51,190 nucleotides of DNA. Source: Gordonia otitidis NBRC 100426. Its GTDB lineage: Bacteria > Actinomycetota > Actinomycetes > Mycobacteriales > Mycobacteriaceae. The notes beneath the pieces are model-generated. The model saw only the letters and a program-made list of their open reading frames with translations, did no database searches and had not been told where the DNA came from. Below are positions 33,450-44,242 of the stretch, piece by piece. The DNA lies in the NCBI RefSeq assembly GCF_000248075.1, contig NZ_BAFB01000114.1, positions 1 to 51,190 of the forward strand, read 5' to 3'. A program made the translations under genes and the position numbers. Each line of letters begins with the position of its first letter. The first letter of the stretch is position 1.

Positions 33450-34489
33450 TGCTCGAGCTCGAAGGTGTACGCATCTCGTACGGGTCGCAGACGGTCATCG
33501 ACGATCTCGACTGGCGCGTCGGCGTCGACGGGCTCGTGACCGCGCTACTGGGGCCGTCGGGCTGCGGAAAGTCGACTCTGATCCGTGCCATCGCGGGCCT
33601 CGAGGACGTGGAACGGGGCAGTATCCGTCTCGACGGTGCCGATCTCGGCCGCGTCCCGCCGCATCGGCGCGACTTCGGTGTGGTGTTCCAGGACGGCCAA
33701 TTGTTCGGTGGTAGGAGCGTCGGCGCGAACGTCGGATACGGACTCAGGGCCAGACGTATGTCGCGGACATCGGTCGCGCGGCGCGTGGCCGAGATGCTCG
33801 AACTCGTGCAGCTGCCGGGCTTCGAGAAACGCTCCGTCGACGAACTCTCCGGCGGGCAGGCGCAGCGCGTTGCACTGGCGCGTGCGTTGGCACCACACCC
33901 CAGGTTGCTGTTGCTCGACGAGCCTCTCGCTGCCCTCGATCGCAGGCTGCGTGACGACCTCGCCGTGGACATCGGGAGAGCCGTGCGCGCGACCGACACG
34001 CCCACGATCCTCGTCACGCACGACCACACCGAAGCGGCACTGATCGCCGACGCCATCTCGGTGATGAGGTCGGGCGACATCGTGCAGACGAATCCGCCTG
34101 CGCGACTGTGGAAGCGGCCGGTCGACGCGTGGGTCGCCCGGTTTCTCGGCTGCACCACCGTGCTGCCGGCCAGGCGCACCGACGGCACACTCACCACACC
34201 GCTGGGTGACGTCGACGCCTCCGCGGTGGGTGTCGATACGTCGTGGGAGACGGGAGAACTCGGTCTCCGCGCGGAATCGCTGACTGCGCGACTCGCCGAC
34301 GTCACAGCGCACCCCTCAGCCACTGCCCTCGGTGACGTCGTCGCTGTGGCGGATCTTCCCGCGGGCCGCCGACTCCGGGTGTCGGCGTCGGTGGGTGACG
34401 TCGACGCGGTCTCGCATGACGACGTCCGGGTCGGCGACACTGTTGCGCTGCGTTTACGGCCCGAGCACATCGCGGTGATCGGACCGTGA
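33449..34489 (+). CDS. ABC transporter ATP-binding protein (ThiQ/FbpC/PotA-like)
   Basis: A 346-residue ATPase: Walker A GPSGCGKST, Q-loop VVFQDGQLF, signature LSGGQAQRVALARAL, Walker B LLLLDEPLAALD, H-loop VTHDHTEA. Residues ~240-346 form a TOBE-type regulatory domain (LRAESLTARLADVTAHPS, VGDTVALRLRPEHIAVIG), so it is longer than E. coli ThiQ and closer to the FbpC/PotA branch. It energises the importer at the cytoplasmic face. The stop overlaps the Nudix GTG. Confidence 0.9.
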   Translation: MLELEGVRISYGSQTVIDDLDWRVGVDGLVTALLGPSGCGKSTLIRAIAGLEDVERGSIRLDGADLGRVPPHRRDFGVVFQDGQLFGGRSVGANVGYGLRARRMSRTSVARRVAEMLELVQLPGFEKRSVDELSGGQAQRVALARALAPHPRLLLLDEPLAALDRRLRDDLAVDIGRAVRATDTPTILVTHDHTEAALIADAISVMRSGDIVQTNPPARLWKRPVDAWVARFLGCTTVLPARRTDGTLTTPLGDVDASAVGVDTSWETGELGLRAESLTARLADVTAHPSATALGDVVAVADLPAGRRLRVSASVGDVDAVSHDDVRVGDTVALRLRPEHIAVIGP

Positions 34490-34896
34490 GCCCGCGGATC
34501 GTGGTCGCCGGAGCCGTGACGAGCGTCGACAATCGACTTCTGTTGGCGCAGCGGCGTTATCCGGCTACCGTGGCCGGGTTGTGGGAGCTTCCGGGCGGTA
34601 AGGCCGAAGACGACGAGGACGTGAAGTTCGCGCTTCGTCGGGAATTACGCGAGGAACTCGACGTCGGTGTCGAGGTGGGGGAGCGTCTTGCCGAGACGGT
34701 CGCCCTCTCGGACGACCTCACCCTCATCGCGCTGTGGGCACGGATCACTGACGGCGTGCCCCGCCCCGTCGAACATTCTCGATTGCGCTGGGTCACAGCC
34801 GAGGAACTCGACAAGATGGTTGCCGGGCACCAATTGGTACCCGCCGACACCGTGTGGGTGCCCGAACTGTCCGGCGTACTGCGTCGAGCGCGATGA
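34486..34896 (+). CDS. Nudix hydrolase (MutT-like), coupled to the ABC importer
   Basis: A 136-residue single Nudix domain: the Nudix box GX5EX7REUXEEXGU is present as GGKAEDDEDVKFALRRELRE followed by ELDVGV. N-terminal VVAGAVTSVDNRLLLAQRRY and LWELPGGK are typical of MutT/CTP-pyrophosphatase-like enzymes. GTG at 34486 overlaps the ATPase stop (GTGA). The coupling suggests hydrolysis of a diphosphate linked to the imported compound, for example a thiamine-related metabolite, or simple nucleotide clean-up. Confidence 0.85.
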   Translation: MSPRIVVAGAVTSVDNRLLLAQRRYPATVAGLWELPGGKAEDDEDVKFALRRELREELDVGVEVGERLAETVALSDDLTLIALWARITDGVPRPVEHSRLRWVTAEELDKMVAGHQLVPADTVWVPELSGVLRRAR

Positions 34897-35122
34897 GGCG
34901 TTCCCGCCGCGCTGAGCGCTCCATCTCGTGTGACGCTCTCGCCGAGGTCGGGAGGGTCGGGCTGCCGATTCGTTACATCACGAATCAGTCATCGACCTGC
35001 GCACCCGGTCGGTCAACGGTTTAGGGTCGAACACCGAGCGTGGCCGAGAACGAGGCAGAGTCCGCGTCGCCGACTTGCGGTGTACACGAAACCGGTTGTG
35101 AGGGAACGGCGGAGGGTGGGGG

Positions 35123-36571
35123 ATGGTGGGCACGATGCGGTATCGGCGTGCATTCCGATTGCGTGCAGTGACAGGGATGTCCTTCGTGAGGGCCTGCTGT
35201 CTCGTTCTCGTAGCGGCCATGGTCGCATTCGGCGCAACCGGGGTCCTCGGTGGTTGGCGGGCCGGTGCGGCACCACTCGGCTCATCCGGGTCAGCCGAGA
35301 CCGGGTCGGGCGGGTCGTCCGGCCCCAACAGCGCCTTCTATACGCCGCCGACCGGTCCGCTTCCCGCGGCGGGGACATTGCTTCGAACGCAAGCGATGTC
35401 GACGTTCATCACGATCCCCAACCGGGCCGGCGGGATTCCGGCATCTGCGACGAGGATTCTGTACGTGTCGACCAATGGCCTGGGCAAGCGCGTGGCCGTC
35501 AGTGGCTACTACCTACAGCCCGCGCGGCGGTGGACCGGACCGGGGCCGCGACCGCTGGTGTCGTACGGTCCCGGGGCACACGGGATGGGAGACCAGTGTG
35601 CCCCTTCACGTCTGGTCGCTTCGCCGACCCTCGCCTCGCCGGGCGGTCCGATGGCCGAGATCGAAGCACTGATCACCTACAACCTGCTCGCCCGCGGATA
35701 CGGTGTTGTGAGCACCGACTACATCGGGTTGGGAACTCCGGGCGACCACACCTTCGCGATGCGCGTCGACCAGGGCGATGCGGTGATCGACGCCGCCCGC
35801 GCCGCACTACAACTCCCGACGGTTGACCCCCGCACCCAGGTGGCGCTTGCCGGGTACTCGCAGGGAGGCGCAGCGACCGCCGCGGCAGCAGAACTCATCG
35901 ACAGCTACGCCCCCGACCTCGCCAAGCAGGTCGTCGGCATCTATGCAGGCGGTGCGCCGACGGATCTGCGCAGCCTGCTCGATCATCTCGACGGCCAGCG
36001 TCTCGGCGGTGCGATCGGGTGGGCGATCGTCGGCGCGATGGCCCTGTATCCGGATATGGCACAACAGATCCCACCCATGCTCAATGCCGAGGGCAAACGC
36101 CTCACGAATCTCGTTCGTGGACAATGCATCGTGGCCACCACGCTGATCGGCTCACCGAGGACGAGCACCTGGACCGTCAGCGGAAAGTCGATAGGTCAAC
36201 TCATAGACGAGACTCCGACCCTCGCCGCCCGGGTCAACGAGCAAAAAGTCGGGCTGCGCGCGCCGACCGACATCCCGATCCTGTTGTCCAGCAATCCCGT
36301 CGACCCGACGGTACCGGTGTCGCAGGGGCAGACCCTGTTCGCCGAGTGGTGCGCACAGCAGCCGCGGTCACTGGAGTATCGCAGTATCGCGTTCCCCGTC
36401 CTCGGCGGAACTCCGTTGGGCCACATCGCAGGCGGGGTCGCCGGATACAACGAGGCGTACGACTGGCTGGCCGACAGGTTCGCAGGTAAGGCGCCGGCGA
36501 GCGGATGCCTGCGCACGGCACCGTCGAACGGGCTCACGACCGGCTCTGCAGGATCGTCCGGCTCTTCCTGA
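35123..36571 (+). CDS. Secreted lipase (alpha/beta hydrolase, secretory lipase family)
   Basis: A 482-residue exported lipase with a signal segment (FVRACCLVLVAAMVAFGATG) and a Gly/Ser-rich spacer. The catalytic triad is visible: Ser in ALAGYSQGGAATAAAA, Asp in SSNPVDPTVPVSQGQ and His in TPLGHIAGGVAGYNEAYDWL. The block YGVVSTDYIGLGTPGDHTF is typical of the LIP/secretory lipase family of mycolata, which hydrolyse triacylglycerols or esters outside the cell. ATG at 35123 has GGAGGGTGGGGG immediately upstream; ATG at 35135 is an alternative. It is a paralogue of the nucleophile-less protein at 27.1-28.3 kb. Confidence 0.9.
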   Translation: MVGTMRYRRAFRLRAVTGMSFVRACCLVLVAAMVAFGATGVLGGWRAGAAPLGSSGSAETGSGGSSGPNSAFYTPPTGPLPAAGTLLRTQAMSTFITIPNRAGGIPASATRILYVSTNGLGKRVAVSGYYLQPARRWTGPGPRPLVSYGPGAHGMGDQCAPSRLVASPTLASPGGPMAEIEALITYNLLARGYGVVSTDYIGLGTPGDHTFAMRVDQGDAVIDAARAALQLPTVDPRTQVALAGYSQGGAATAAAAELIDSYAPDLAKQVVGIYAGGAPTDLRSLLDHLDGQRLGGAIGWAIVGAMALYPDMAQQIPPMLNAEGKRLTNLVRGQCIVATTLIGSPRTSTWTVSGKSIGQLIDETPTLAARVNEQKVGLRAPTDIPILLSSNPVDPTVPVSQGQTLFAEWCAQQPRSLEYRSIAFPVLGGTPLGHIAGGVAGYNEAYDWLADRFAGKAPASGCLRTAPSNGLTTGSAGSSGSS

Positions 36572-36675
36572 GTGCGGCTGCCGGCTTCGGCTGCACACCG
36601 TGGGAACGCGATCGGAGGAGTGGGCGAGGAAACCCCGGCGCGCCGGGGCGCGGTCACGGGGTAGTTTCGGCGCCT

Positions 36676-37563
36676 GTGACGCAACAGCGACGAGGCCGGG
36701 CAGCGGAACCGCGAGCGCGACACAGCGCGCGTTGGCTGGCTCCGGCGTTGATGCTCGTCGGCGGAACCTCGATGTATCTCGGTGCTGCGATAGCGATCGA
36801 GTTGTTCGACACCGTGTCGCCCGCGGGAGTCGCCTGGCTGCGCATCGCGGGCGCCGCCGTGGTTCTGGCGGTGGTGGTGCGGCCCTGCCGTGATGCGTGG
36901 CGCTGGGGTCGGTTGCGGTTGGCCGGACTGTTCGGGCTGATGACAGCGGCCATGAACATCGCCTTCTACCTCGCACTCGACCACCTCCCGCTCGGCACGA
37001 CCGTCGCACTCGAGTTCCTCGGGCCGATCGCGGTGGCCGCAGCCGGTTCCCGCACGAGACGCGACGTCGCGGCACTGCTCTCGGCAGTGATCGGCGTGGT
37101 GCTCATCGTCGACGTGCACTGGGCCGGGAGTGTGCTCGGCGTCGTGCTGGCGCTCACCGCCGCCGCGTGCTGGGCGGGCTACATCCTGCTGGGGCGGCGG
37201 GTCGCAGTTCGTGGAGCCGGGATCGAGGACCTCACCACGGGATTCGTGGTTGCTGCGATCCTGACCTCACCGCTGGCCCTGACCATCGGACCGGCCGTCG
37301 ACGCGGGCGAGAGCATCTGGTGGCTGCTCCTGCTCGCGCTCGGGCTCGGTGTGCTGTCCACGGCGGTTCCCTACGCTCTCGACCAGGTGATCCTGCGGTC
37401 TGTGGGTCCCGCGAGGTTCGCGCTGCTGCTGGCGCTGTTGCCCGTGACGGCGGCAGTGGTGGGCTTCATCGCGCTGCGGCAGATCCCCGCGATCACCGAA
37501 CTACTCGGAATCGTGGCCGTCGCCGGGGCGATTCTGCTGCAGGCGAGCCGCAGGTCGCACTGA
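36676..37563 (+). CDS. EamA-family (RhtA-like) inner-membrane transporter
   Basis: A 295-residue protein with ten hydrophobic segments arranged as two EamA repeats. RhtA-like features are GGTSMYLGAAIAIELFDTVS, FYLALDHLPLGTTVALEFLG and ALDQVILRSVGPARFALLLA. RhtA exports threonine/homoserine in E. coli; the substrate here is unverified. I chose GTG at 36676, which starts shortly before the first membrane segment; an in-frame ATG at 36505 would lie inside the lipase gene and add an unlikely leader. Confidence 0.85.
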   Translation: MTQQRRGRAAEPRARHSARWLAPALMLVGGTSMYLGAAIAIELFDTVSPAGVAWLRIAGAAVVLAVVVRPCRDAWRWGRLRLAGLFGLMTAAMNIAFYLALDHLPLGTTVALEFLGPIAVAAAGSRTRRDVAALLSAVIGVVLIVDVHWAGSVLGVVLALTAAACWAGYILLGRRVAVRGAGIEDLTTGFVVAAILTSPLALTIGPAVDAGESIWWLLLLALGLGVLSTAVPYALDQVILRSVGPARFALLLALLPVTAAVVGFIALRQIPAITELLGIVAVAGAILLQASRRSH

Positions 37564-37787
37564 CGGGCGCCGCGCGTCGCTCCAACCAGCGGATAAGCGT
37601 GCCCTGCCGCTCGCGACCGCCCAGCAGGACGTGCCGCGACGACGTTCATGGTGCTGTGTGATCGCGCTCTCATCCTCCGAGCAGATACCCTGTTGAGCGT
37701 CGTAGAGTCCACATCCGGTGCCACCAACCGGATCGCCGACGGCCCGCGCATGCCTCCGGGACGTCGAAGTAGATGAAAGAGAGCTCA

Positions 37788-39698
<1,911 letters not shown>

Positions 39699-39803
39699 TC
39701 CCGACCGGGTTCGCGTCGCAGGACCGGCGTACCGGTTCAGGAGTCGACGGCCCCGGGTGAGAACTGGTGTGCAGTGGCCGGAGCGAGGTGTGGGGGTGAG
39801 CGG

Positions 39804-41741
39804 GTGGTGACCGGCAGCAGGTCTGTGTACGGACGCGGTGTCGTCGCTGGTCGCAGTCGCCTGCTTCTGGCCGTGCTCGGCGCTGTCGTCGCGCTGGTGA
39901 CGGCGGGGTGCATGTCCGATCCGCCACCTCCGGTCCGTGAGACGGAGGTGCAGCAAACACCTGCGGAGTACCCGACGGAGAAGACGATCTACGTCGCAAC
40001 CGACTCTGTCGGTGAGGGTTTCAACCCGCACCTGGCCGCCGACCAGAGCCCGGTGACCACTGCGATCGCCGCGATGACGTTGCCGAGTGCCTTCGAGCCG
40101 GTGCAGACACCCAACAGTGTCGTGTGGCAGCGTTCGGAGGCCCTGCTGACCTCGGCGGAGGTGACCTCGCAGGAGCCGTTCACCGTCACCTACAAGATCC
40201 ACACCAACGCGCAGTGGTCCGACGGCCTGCCGGTCACCGGCGACGACTTCAGCTATCTGTGGCAACAGATGTCCCGCCAGCCCAATGTCGTCGCCCCGGC
40301 CGGCTACCGGTTGATCGACTCGGTCGAATCGAGCAGCGGCGGCAAGGTCGTCACGGTCAAGTTCGCGCGTGCATATCCGGCGTGGCGTGAGATGTTCACG
40401 TGGCTGCTGCCCAGCCACGTCCTCAAGGGCGCACCCGCGGGCTTCCAGACGGGTATGGACAGCGGGAAGCCCGTGTCGGCGGGTCCGTTCTCGGTGTTCT
40501 CCATCGACACCACCCGCGACGAGGTGCGCCTGATCCGCAACGACCGCTACTGGGTGAAGCCCTCGATCCTCGACCAGGTGGTCTTACGACGGGCTGGTAC
40601 CGCGTCGCAGATGGTCGAATCCGTGCGGTCGGGTGACTCGTCGATCGCGACGCTGGGTACCGGGCCCGCCAGCAGTGCCGAGCTCGCCGCGGTCCCGGGG
40701 ATCGCGACACAGCGCTCGGCGACGTCGCGGGCACTGGGCATCAGCGTCAACGCCCGTACCCCGGTCATGAACTCGGTGGCGGTGCGTCGGGCGATCCTGG
40801 GGATGATCGACCCGGCGGTCGTCACCTACGCGGGAGCCGGTGACCTCGTCGTACAGCCGTACGAGAACACAGTGTTCGCACCCTCCGACCCGGGATACTT
40901 CGCGGTCGATCGGCAACGTCCCAGTCCCGACCAGGTCGACGAGCTCCTCGCGTCGGCCGGTTATCGGCGCGGACCGGCCACCACGTCGACCACACCGTCT
41001 GCCGACTCGTCGTCGCCGGGACCCTCCCCGAACGGTTCGTCGGCGAGCACGCCCTCCTCGGCTACCTCCTCCTCGTCTGCCCCTTCCTCAGCTGCACCAT
41101 CCGACGACCCGGCGTCGACCATGTCGGCTGTCCCCGAAGGTGTCGCGGGTTTCGAGAAGGACGGTCGCGACCTCGCGGTTCGTGTCGGCGCGATCAGCGG
41201 CGACGCGCGGTCGACCGCTGCTGCGGCCAACATCGTCGACCAACTTCGCAACGCGGGAGTGCGCGCTGCCGTCGTCTCGTTGCCCAACAACGAGCTCTAC
41301 GGTGTCGCGCTCACCGACTCGAGGGTCGACATGGCCGTCGGGTGGACCGGCCTGGGCGTACCGCCTGCCGCGGCGCTGGCCTCCCAGGTCGATTGTGATC
41401 AACCCAAGCCGGGCACCGCACCGAGCCTGTCGACACCACCGACGCCCACCAGCGATGCTCCCGATCAACAGCAGTCGTCGACTCAGGACGTCTATGCGTC
41501 CAACCCTTCTGGCGTCTGCGATCCGGTGCTCATCGGACTCGCACGTGACGCATTGTCGTCGCAGGACCCGCTACCTCAGCTGACGGAGGCCGAACCGCTG
41601 CTCGCCGCGCAGTCGATCTATCTGCCGCTCTATCAGGACAGCATGATGGTGGGTGTGACACGCAAGGTGACCGACGTCCCGCTCTCGGGGCCGATACAGG
41701 TCTCGATCTTCGGTACGGCGAGTAGATGGAACATCTCGTGA
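39804..41741 (+). CDS. ABC-type oligopeptide-binding-like lipoprotein (LpqW-like)
   Basis: About 645 residues; family 5 solute-binding protein with lipobox LVTAGC. Fold features are YVATDSVGEGFNPHLAADQS, TYKIHTNAQWSDGLPVTGDD and SAGPFSVFSIDTTRDEVRLI. Its position after typA and before mshB matches LpqW, which in mycobacteria influences PIM/lipomannan synthesis rather than transport. Two low-complexity inserts interrupt the fold: a long Ser/Pro/Thr block (about 40970-41130) and a shorter Pro/Thr/Gln block (about 41405-41490). GTG at 39804 or 39807 follows a good GGGGTGAG; GTG at 39774 is a longer alternative. No permease or ATPase is adjacent. Confidence 0.85.
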   Translation: MVTGSRSVYGRGVVAGRSRLLLAVLGAVVALVTAGCMSDPPPPVRETEVQQTPAEYPTEKTIYVATDSVGEGFNPHLAADQSPVTTAIAAMTLPSAFEPVQTPNSVVWQRSEALLTSAEVTSQEPFTVTYKIHTNAQWSDGLPVTGDDFSYLWQQMSRQPNVVAPAGYRLIDSVESSSGGKVVTVKFARAYPAWREMFTWLLPSHVLKGAPAGFQTGMDSGKPVSAGPFSVFSIDTTRDEVRLIRNDRYWVKPSILDQVVLRRAGTASQMVESVRSGDSSIATLGTGPASSAELAAVPGIATQRSATSRALGISVNARTPVMNSVAVRRAILGMIDPAVVTYAGAGDLVVQPYENTVFAPSDPGYFAVDRQRPSPDQVDELLASAGYRRGPATTSTTPSADSSSPGPSPNGSSASTPSSATSSSSAPSSAAPSDDPASTMSAVPEGVAGFEKDGRDLAVRVGAISGDARSTAAAANIVDQLRNAGVRAAVVSLPNNELYGVALTDSRVDMAVGWTGLGVPPAAALASQVDCDQPKPGTAPSLSTPPTPTSDAPDQQQSSTQDVYASNPSGVCDPVLIGLARDALSSQDPLPQLTEAEPLLAAQSIYLPLYQDSMMVGVTRKVTDVPLSGPIQVSIFGTASRWNIS

Positions 41742-42655
41742 CAGAACACCTCGTGGCAGAACACCGTGCGGATCGTCGACTGTTGCTGCTGCACGCGCAT
41801 CCCGACGACGAGACGATCATGACCGGCGGAACCATCGCGCGGTATCTCGCCGAAGGCGTCGACGTGCGCGTGCTGACGTTCACGCTCGGCGAGGAAGGCG
41901 AGGTGATCGGCGACGAGTGGGCGCAGTTGGTCGCCGACGGCGGTGCCGATCAGCTCGGCGGCTACCGCATCCGTGAACTGACAGACGCCCTCGCCGCGCT
42001 CTCGCCGGTGGGCTCGGATCCGCTGCGTCCCCGGTTCCTCGGCGGCGCGGGGCACTGGCGTGATTCGGGAATGGCAGGATCTCCGTCTGCCGAGCACCCC
42101 CGCGCACTCGCGCAGGCACTCTTCGACGACGTCGTGGCAACCCTGGCGGATGTGATCGCCGACTTCGACCCCCAGGTCCTGGTCACCTACGACATGGCAG
42201 GCACCTACGGTCATCCCGACCACAAGATGGTCCACACCGCGTCGATGGCGGCTATTCCGCTCGTCGAGGCACGCACAGGTCACGAGCTCGTCGTCTGGGA
42301 GTCGGTGACCGAACGCAGCGCTCTGCAGAAGGGGCTCGCCGCAGCGCAGAGCGTGCCCGCGGGATGGCGGATGCCCGAGTCCGGGGAGTTGCCGAGCTAC
42401 CCCGACCACGAGATCGACGCCGAGATCGACATCACGACCGTGTACGACCACAAGGTCGCGGGCCTGCGTGCGCATGCCACCCAGGTGACCGTCGCGGCGT
42501 CGGGAACCGAGTACGCGTTGAGCAACAACATCCTGCAACCGATCATGGCTGCCGAGCACTTCGTGCTGCGGTCGCCGCGCGGTCGTGGTGCGCCGAGTCG
42601 ACGGGCAACCGACCTGTTCACACCCATCCCGTTCAGCCCCGATGGAGATGTCTGA
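41726..42655 (+). CDS. mshB: GlcNAc-Ins deacetylase, mycothiol biosynthesis
   Basis: MshB removes the acetyl group from GlcNAc-inositol in the second committed step of mycothiol synthesis. The 309-residue protein has the zinc site AHPDDE, the following TGGTIARYLAEGVDV, and the third zinc His in GTYGHPDHKMVH. RIRELTDALAAL and GAGHWRDSGM are typical of MshB rather than mca. ATG at 41726 overlaps the lipoprotein gene by 16 bp; GTG at 41738 (GTGA overlap) is the alternative start. Confidence 0.93.
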   Translation: MEHLVTEHLVAEHRADRRLLLLHAHPDDETIMTGGTIARYLAEGVDVRVLTFTLGEEGEVIGDEWAQLVADGGADQLGGYRIRELTDALAALSPVGSDPLRPRFLGGAGHWRDSGMAGSPSAEHPRALAQALFDDVVATLADVIADFDPQVLVTYDMAGTYGHPDHKMVHTASMAAIPLVEARTGHELVVWESVTERSALQKGLAAAQSVPAGWRMPESGELPSYPDHEIDAEIDITTVYDHKVAGLRAHATQVTVAASGTEYALSNNILQPIMAAEHFVLRSPRGRGAPSRRATDLFTPIPFSPDGDV

Positions 42656-43026
42656 TGCGCGTCGCCGACCGCGTTCTCCTCGGACTGCTGATCCTCGACG
42701 GACTGATCGTCGGCGTGCTCTCGGTCGGCTTCGTGTACCTGCGGATCGGGGGAACCGCGGTGCCGATCGCGGCTGTCCTCGCCGGCCTGCTCAACTGCGT
42801 GCTGCTGTGGCTGGCTGCGAAGTACACCGACGGCCCCCTGCGCTACGGCCCGCTGGTGGCGTGGCTGGTGGTACTGGTCGTCGCCGGGATGGGCGGTCCG
42901 GGTGGTGACGTGATGCTTACGCTGCAGGGCAGTACGACGCTGGCCACATCACTGCTGGTGATCATCGGGCTCGGTGCACCCGTCGCACTGTCCTGGTCGA
43001 GGAGACTTCCCGACGCCGAGGCGTGA
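42655..43026 (+). CDS. Small four-helix membrane protein (Rv1171-like position)
   Basis: A 123-residue protein with four hydrophobic segments (VLLGLLILDGLIVGVLSVGF, VPIAAVLAGLLNCVLLWLAA, YGPLVAWLVVLVVAGMG, TSLLVIIGLGAPVALSW). It overlaps the mshB stop by one base. A small membrane protein lies downstream of mshB in mycobacteria too. Function unknown. Confidence 0.8.
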   Translation: MRVADRVLLGLLILDGLIVGVLSVGFVYLRIGGTAVPIAAVLAGLLNCVLLWLAAKYTDGPLRYGPLVAWLVVLVVAGMGGPGGDVMLTLQGSTTLATSLLVIIGLGAPVALSWSRRLPDAEA

Positions 43027-43093
43027 CGCGTCGACATCCGTGCGACCTGTAGCCGTCGGCGGGCGACGGTGCGTGGTCGTTAGAGTGTTCTGC

Positions 43094-44242
43094 ATGGTGT
43101 TGCGCGCGTGGGCGAGTGACCGCCCCGCCCCAGGCGGATCGGTTCGGTCGGCGCTGGCTGCGTTGCGCACCGACCGGACCTCGCTCACCGATGCCGACTG
43201 GGCGGCGTTGCTCGGCGCCGACGGCGACGAACTGACTGAGCTGTGTACCCTTGCCGACGTCGCGCGCAGGGAGGCCACCGAACCCGACGTCATGACCTTT
43301 GTGGTCAACCGGAACCTCGAGACCGCGATGGTCGCCGCGCCGCAGGCCGACGTGTCGATCGACGACCTCGTGGCCGAGGCATGGGCGCTCGGCGCCACCG
43401 AGATCTGCATGCAGGGGCCGTTGCCGCGCAGCAGGGACGACGTCGATCCCGACGCCTACCTGAGCATCATCAGGCGAATTCGTGCCGCGGCACCGGGCAT
43501 GCACCTGCACGCGTTCCGGCCACCGGAGATCGTCGACGCCGCGTCGCGCATGGGGATCGACGTCGCGGAGTTCCTCCGCCGCGCACGCGACGCCGGACTC
43601 GGGTCGGTACCCGGGACAGCGGCACAGATACTCGACGACGAGGTGCGCGCGGCACTGCATCCCGTCGGCACACCGCCGCCCGTGTCGGAGTGGGTCGACA
43701 CCATCCGTGCCGCGCACGACGCACACCTGTTCTCCACCGCGACGCTGCTCTACGGACACGTCGAGACAGCCGGGCATGTGGTCGCGCACCTTCGGCTGCT
43801 CAACCGCATCGCCGACGAGACCGGCGGCTTCCACGAGCTGATCGTGATGCCACTGCTCCCGCAGAACGCGCCGCCACACCTTGCAGACGTCGCCACCGCG
43901 GAGGTGAGTCGCCGCGAGACCCGCGCGGTGCACGCGGTGGCCCGTCTGATGACCGTCGGACACATCGACCACCTGCAGGTCGCCTGGACGAAACTCGACC
44001 GCGACGTCGTCCTCGAGGTCCTCTCGGGTGGCGCCGACGACCTCGGCGGCCTGCTACTCGACGGCGAACTCTCGCCCGAATCCGGCCAGGAAGCCGGACG
44101 AACCCTGACCGTCGACGACGTCGTCGCCATCGCGGATGCGGTGGGGCGGGTGCCGCGTCAGCGCCGCACCGACTACGGAGATCCGCCCCCCGGGCAACGA
44201 ACAGTGCTGCCGCAGAATGAGAATGCGCAGGCCTGCGGGTGA
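43094..44242 (+). CDS. CofH-like protein lacking the radical-SAM cluster motif
   Basis: A 382-residue protein that reads as the C-terminal (CofH) half of FbiC. Matching blocks include MTFVVNRN (68-74), GATEICMQG (100-108), MHLHAFRPPEI, PGTAAQILDDEVR, LLYGHVET and GGADDLGG. In CofH a CxxxCxxC loop that holds the [4Fe-4S] cluster and SAM follows VNRN; here VNRNLETAMVAAPQADVSID runs straight into the next helix, a deletion of about 23 residues compared with the FbiC sequence I remember. The only nearby Cys are C51 and C105. There are no stops or frameshifts, and codon use is normal, so it seems maintained. Canonical FO synthase chemistry is not expected. Its stop overlaps the monooxygenase GTG. 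Confidence 0.85.
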   Translation: MVLRAWASDRPAPGGSVRSALAALRTDRTSLTDADWAALLGADGDELTELCTLADVARREATEPDVMTFVVNRNLETAMVAAPQADVSIDDLVAEAWALGATEICMQGPLPRSRDDVDPDAYLSIIRRIRAAAPGMHLHAFRPPEIVDAASRMGIDVAEFLRRARDAGLGSVPGTAAQILDDEVRAALHPVGTPPPVSEWVDTIRAAHDAHLFSTATLLYGHVETAGHVVAHLRLLNRIADETGGFHELIVMPLLPQNAPPHLADVATAEVSRRETRAVHAVARLMTVGHIDHLQVAWTKLDRDVVLEVLSGGADDLGGLLLDGELSPESGQEAGRTLTVDDVVAIADAVGRVPRQRRTDYGDPPPGQRTVLPQNENAQACG

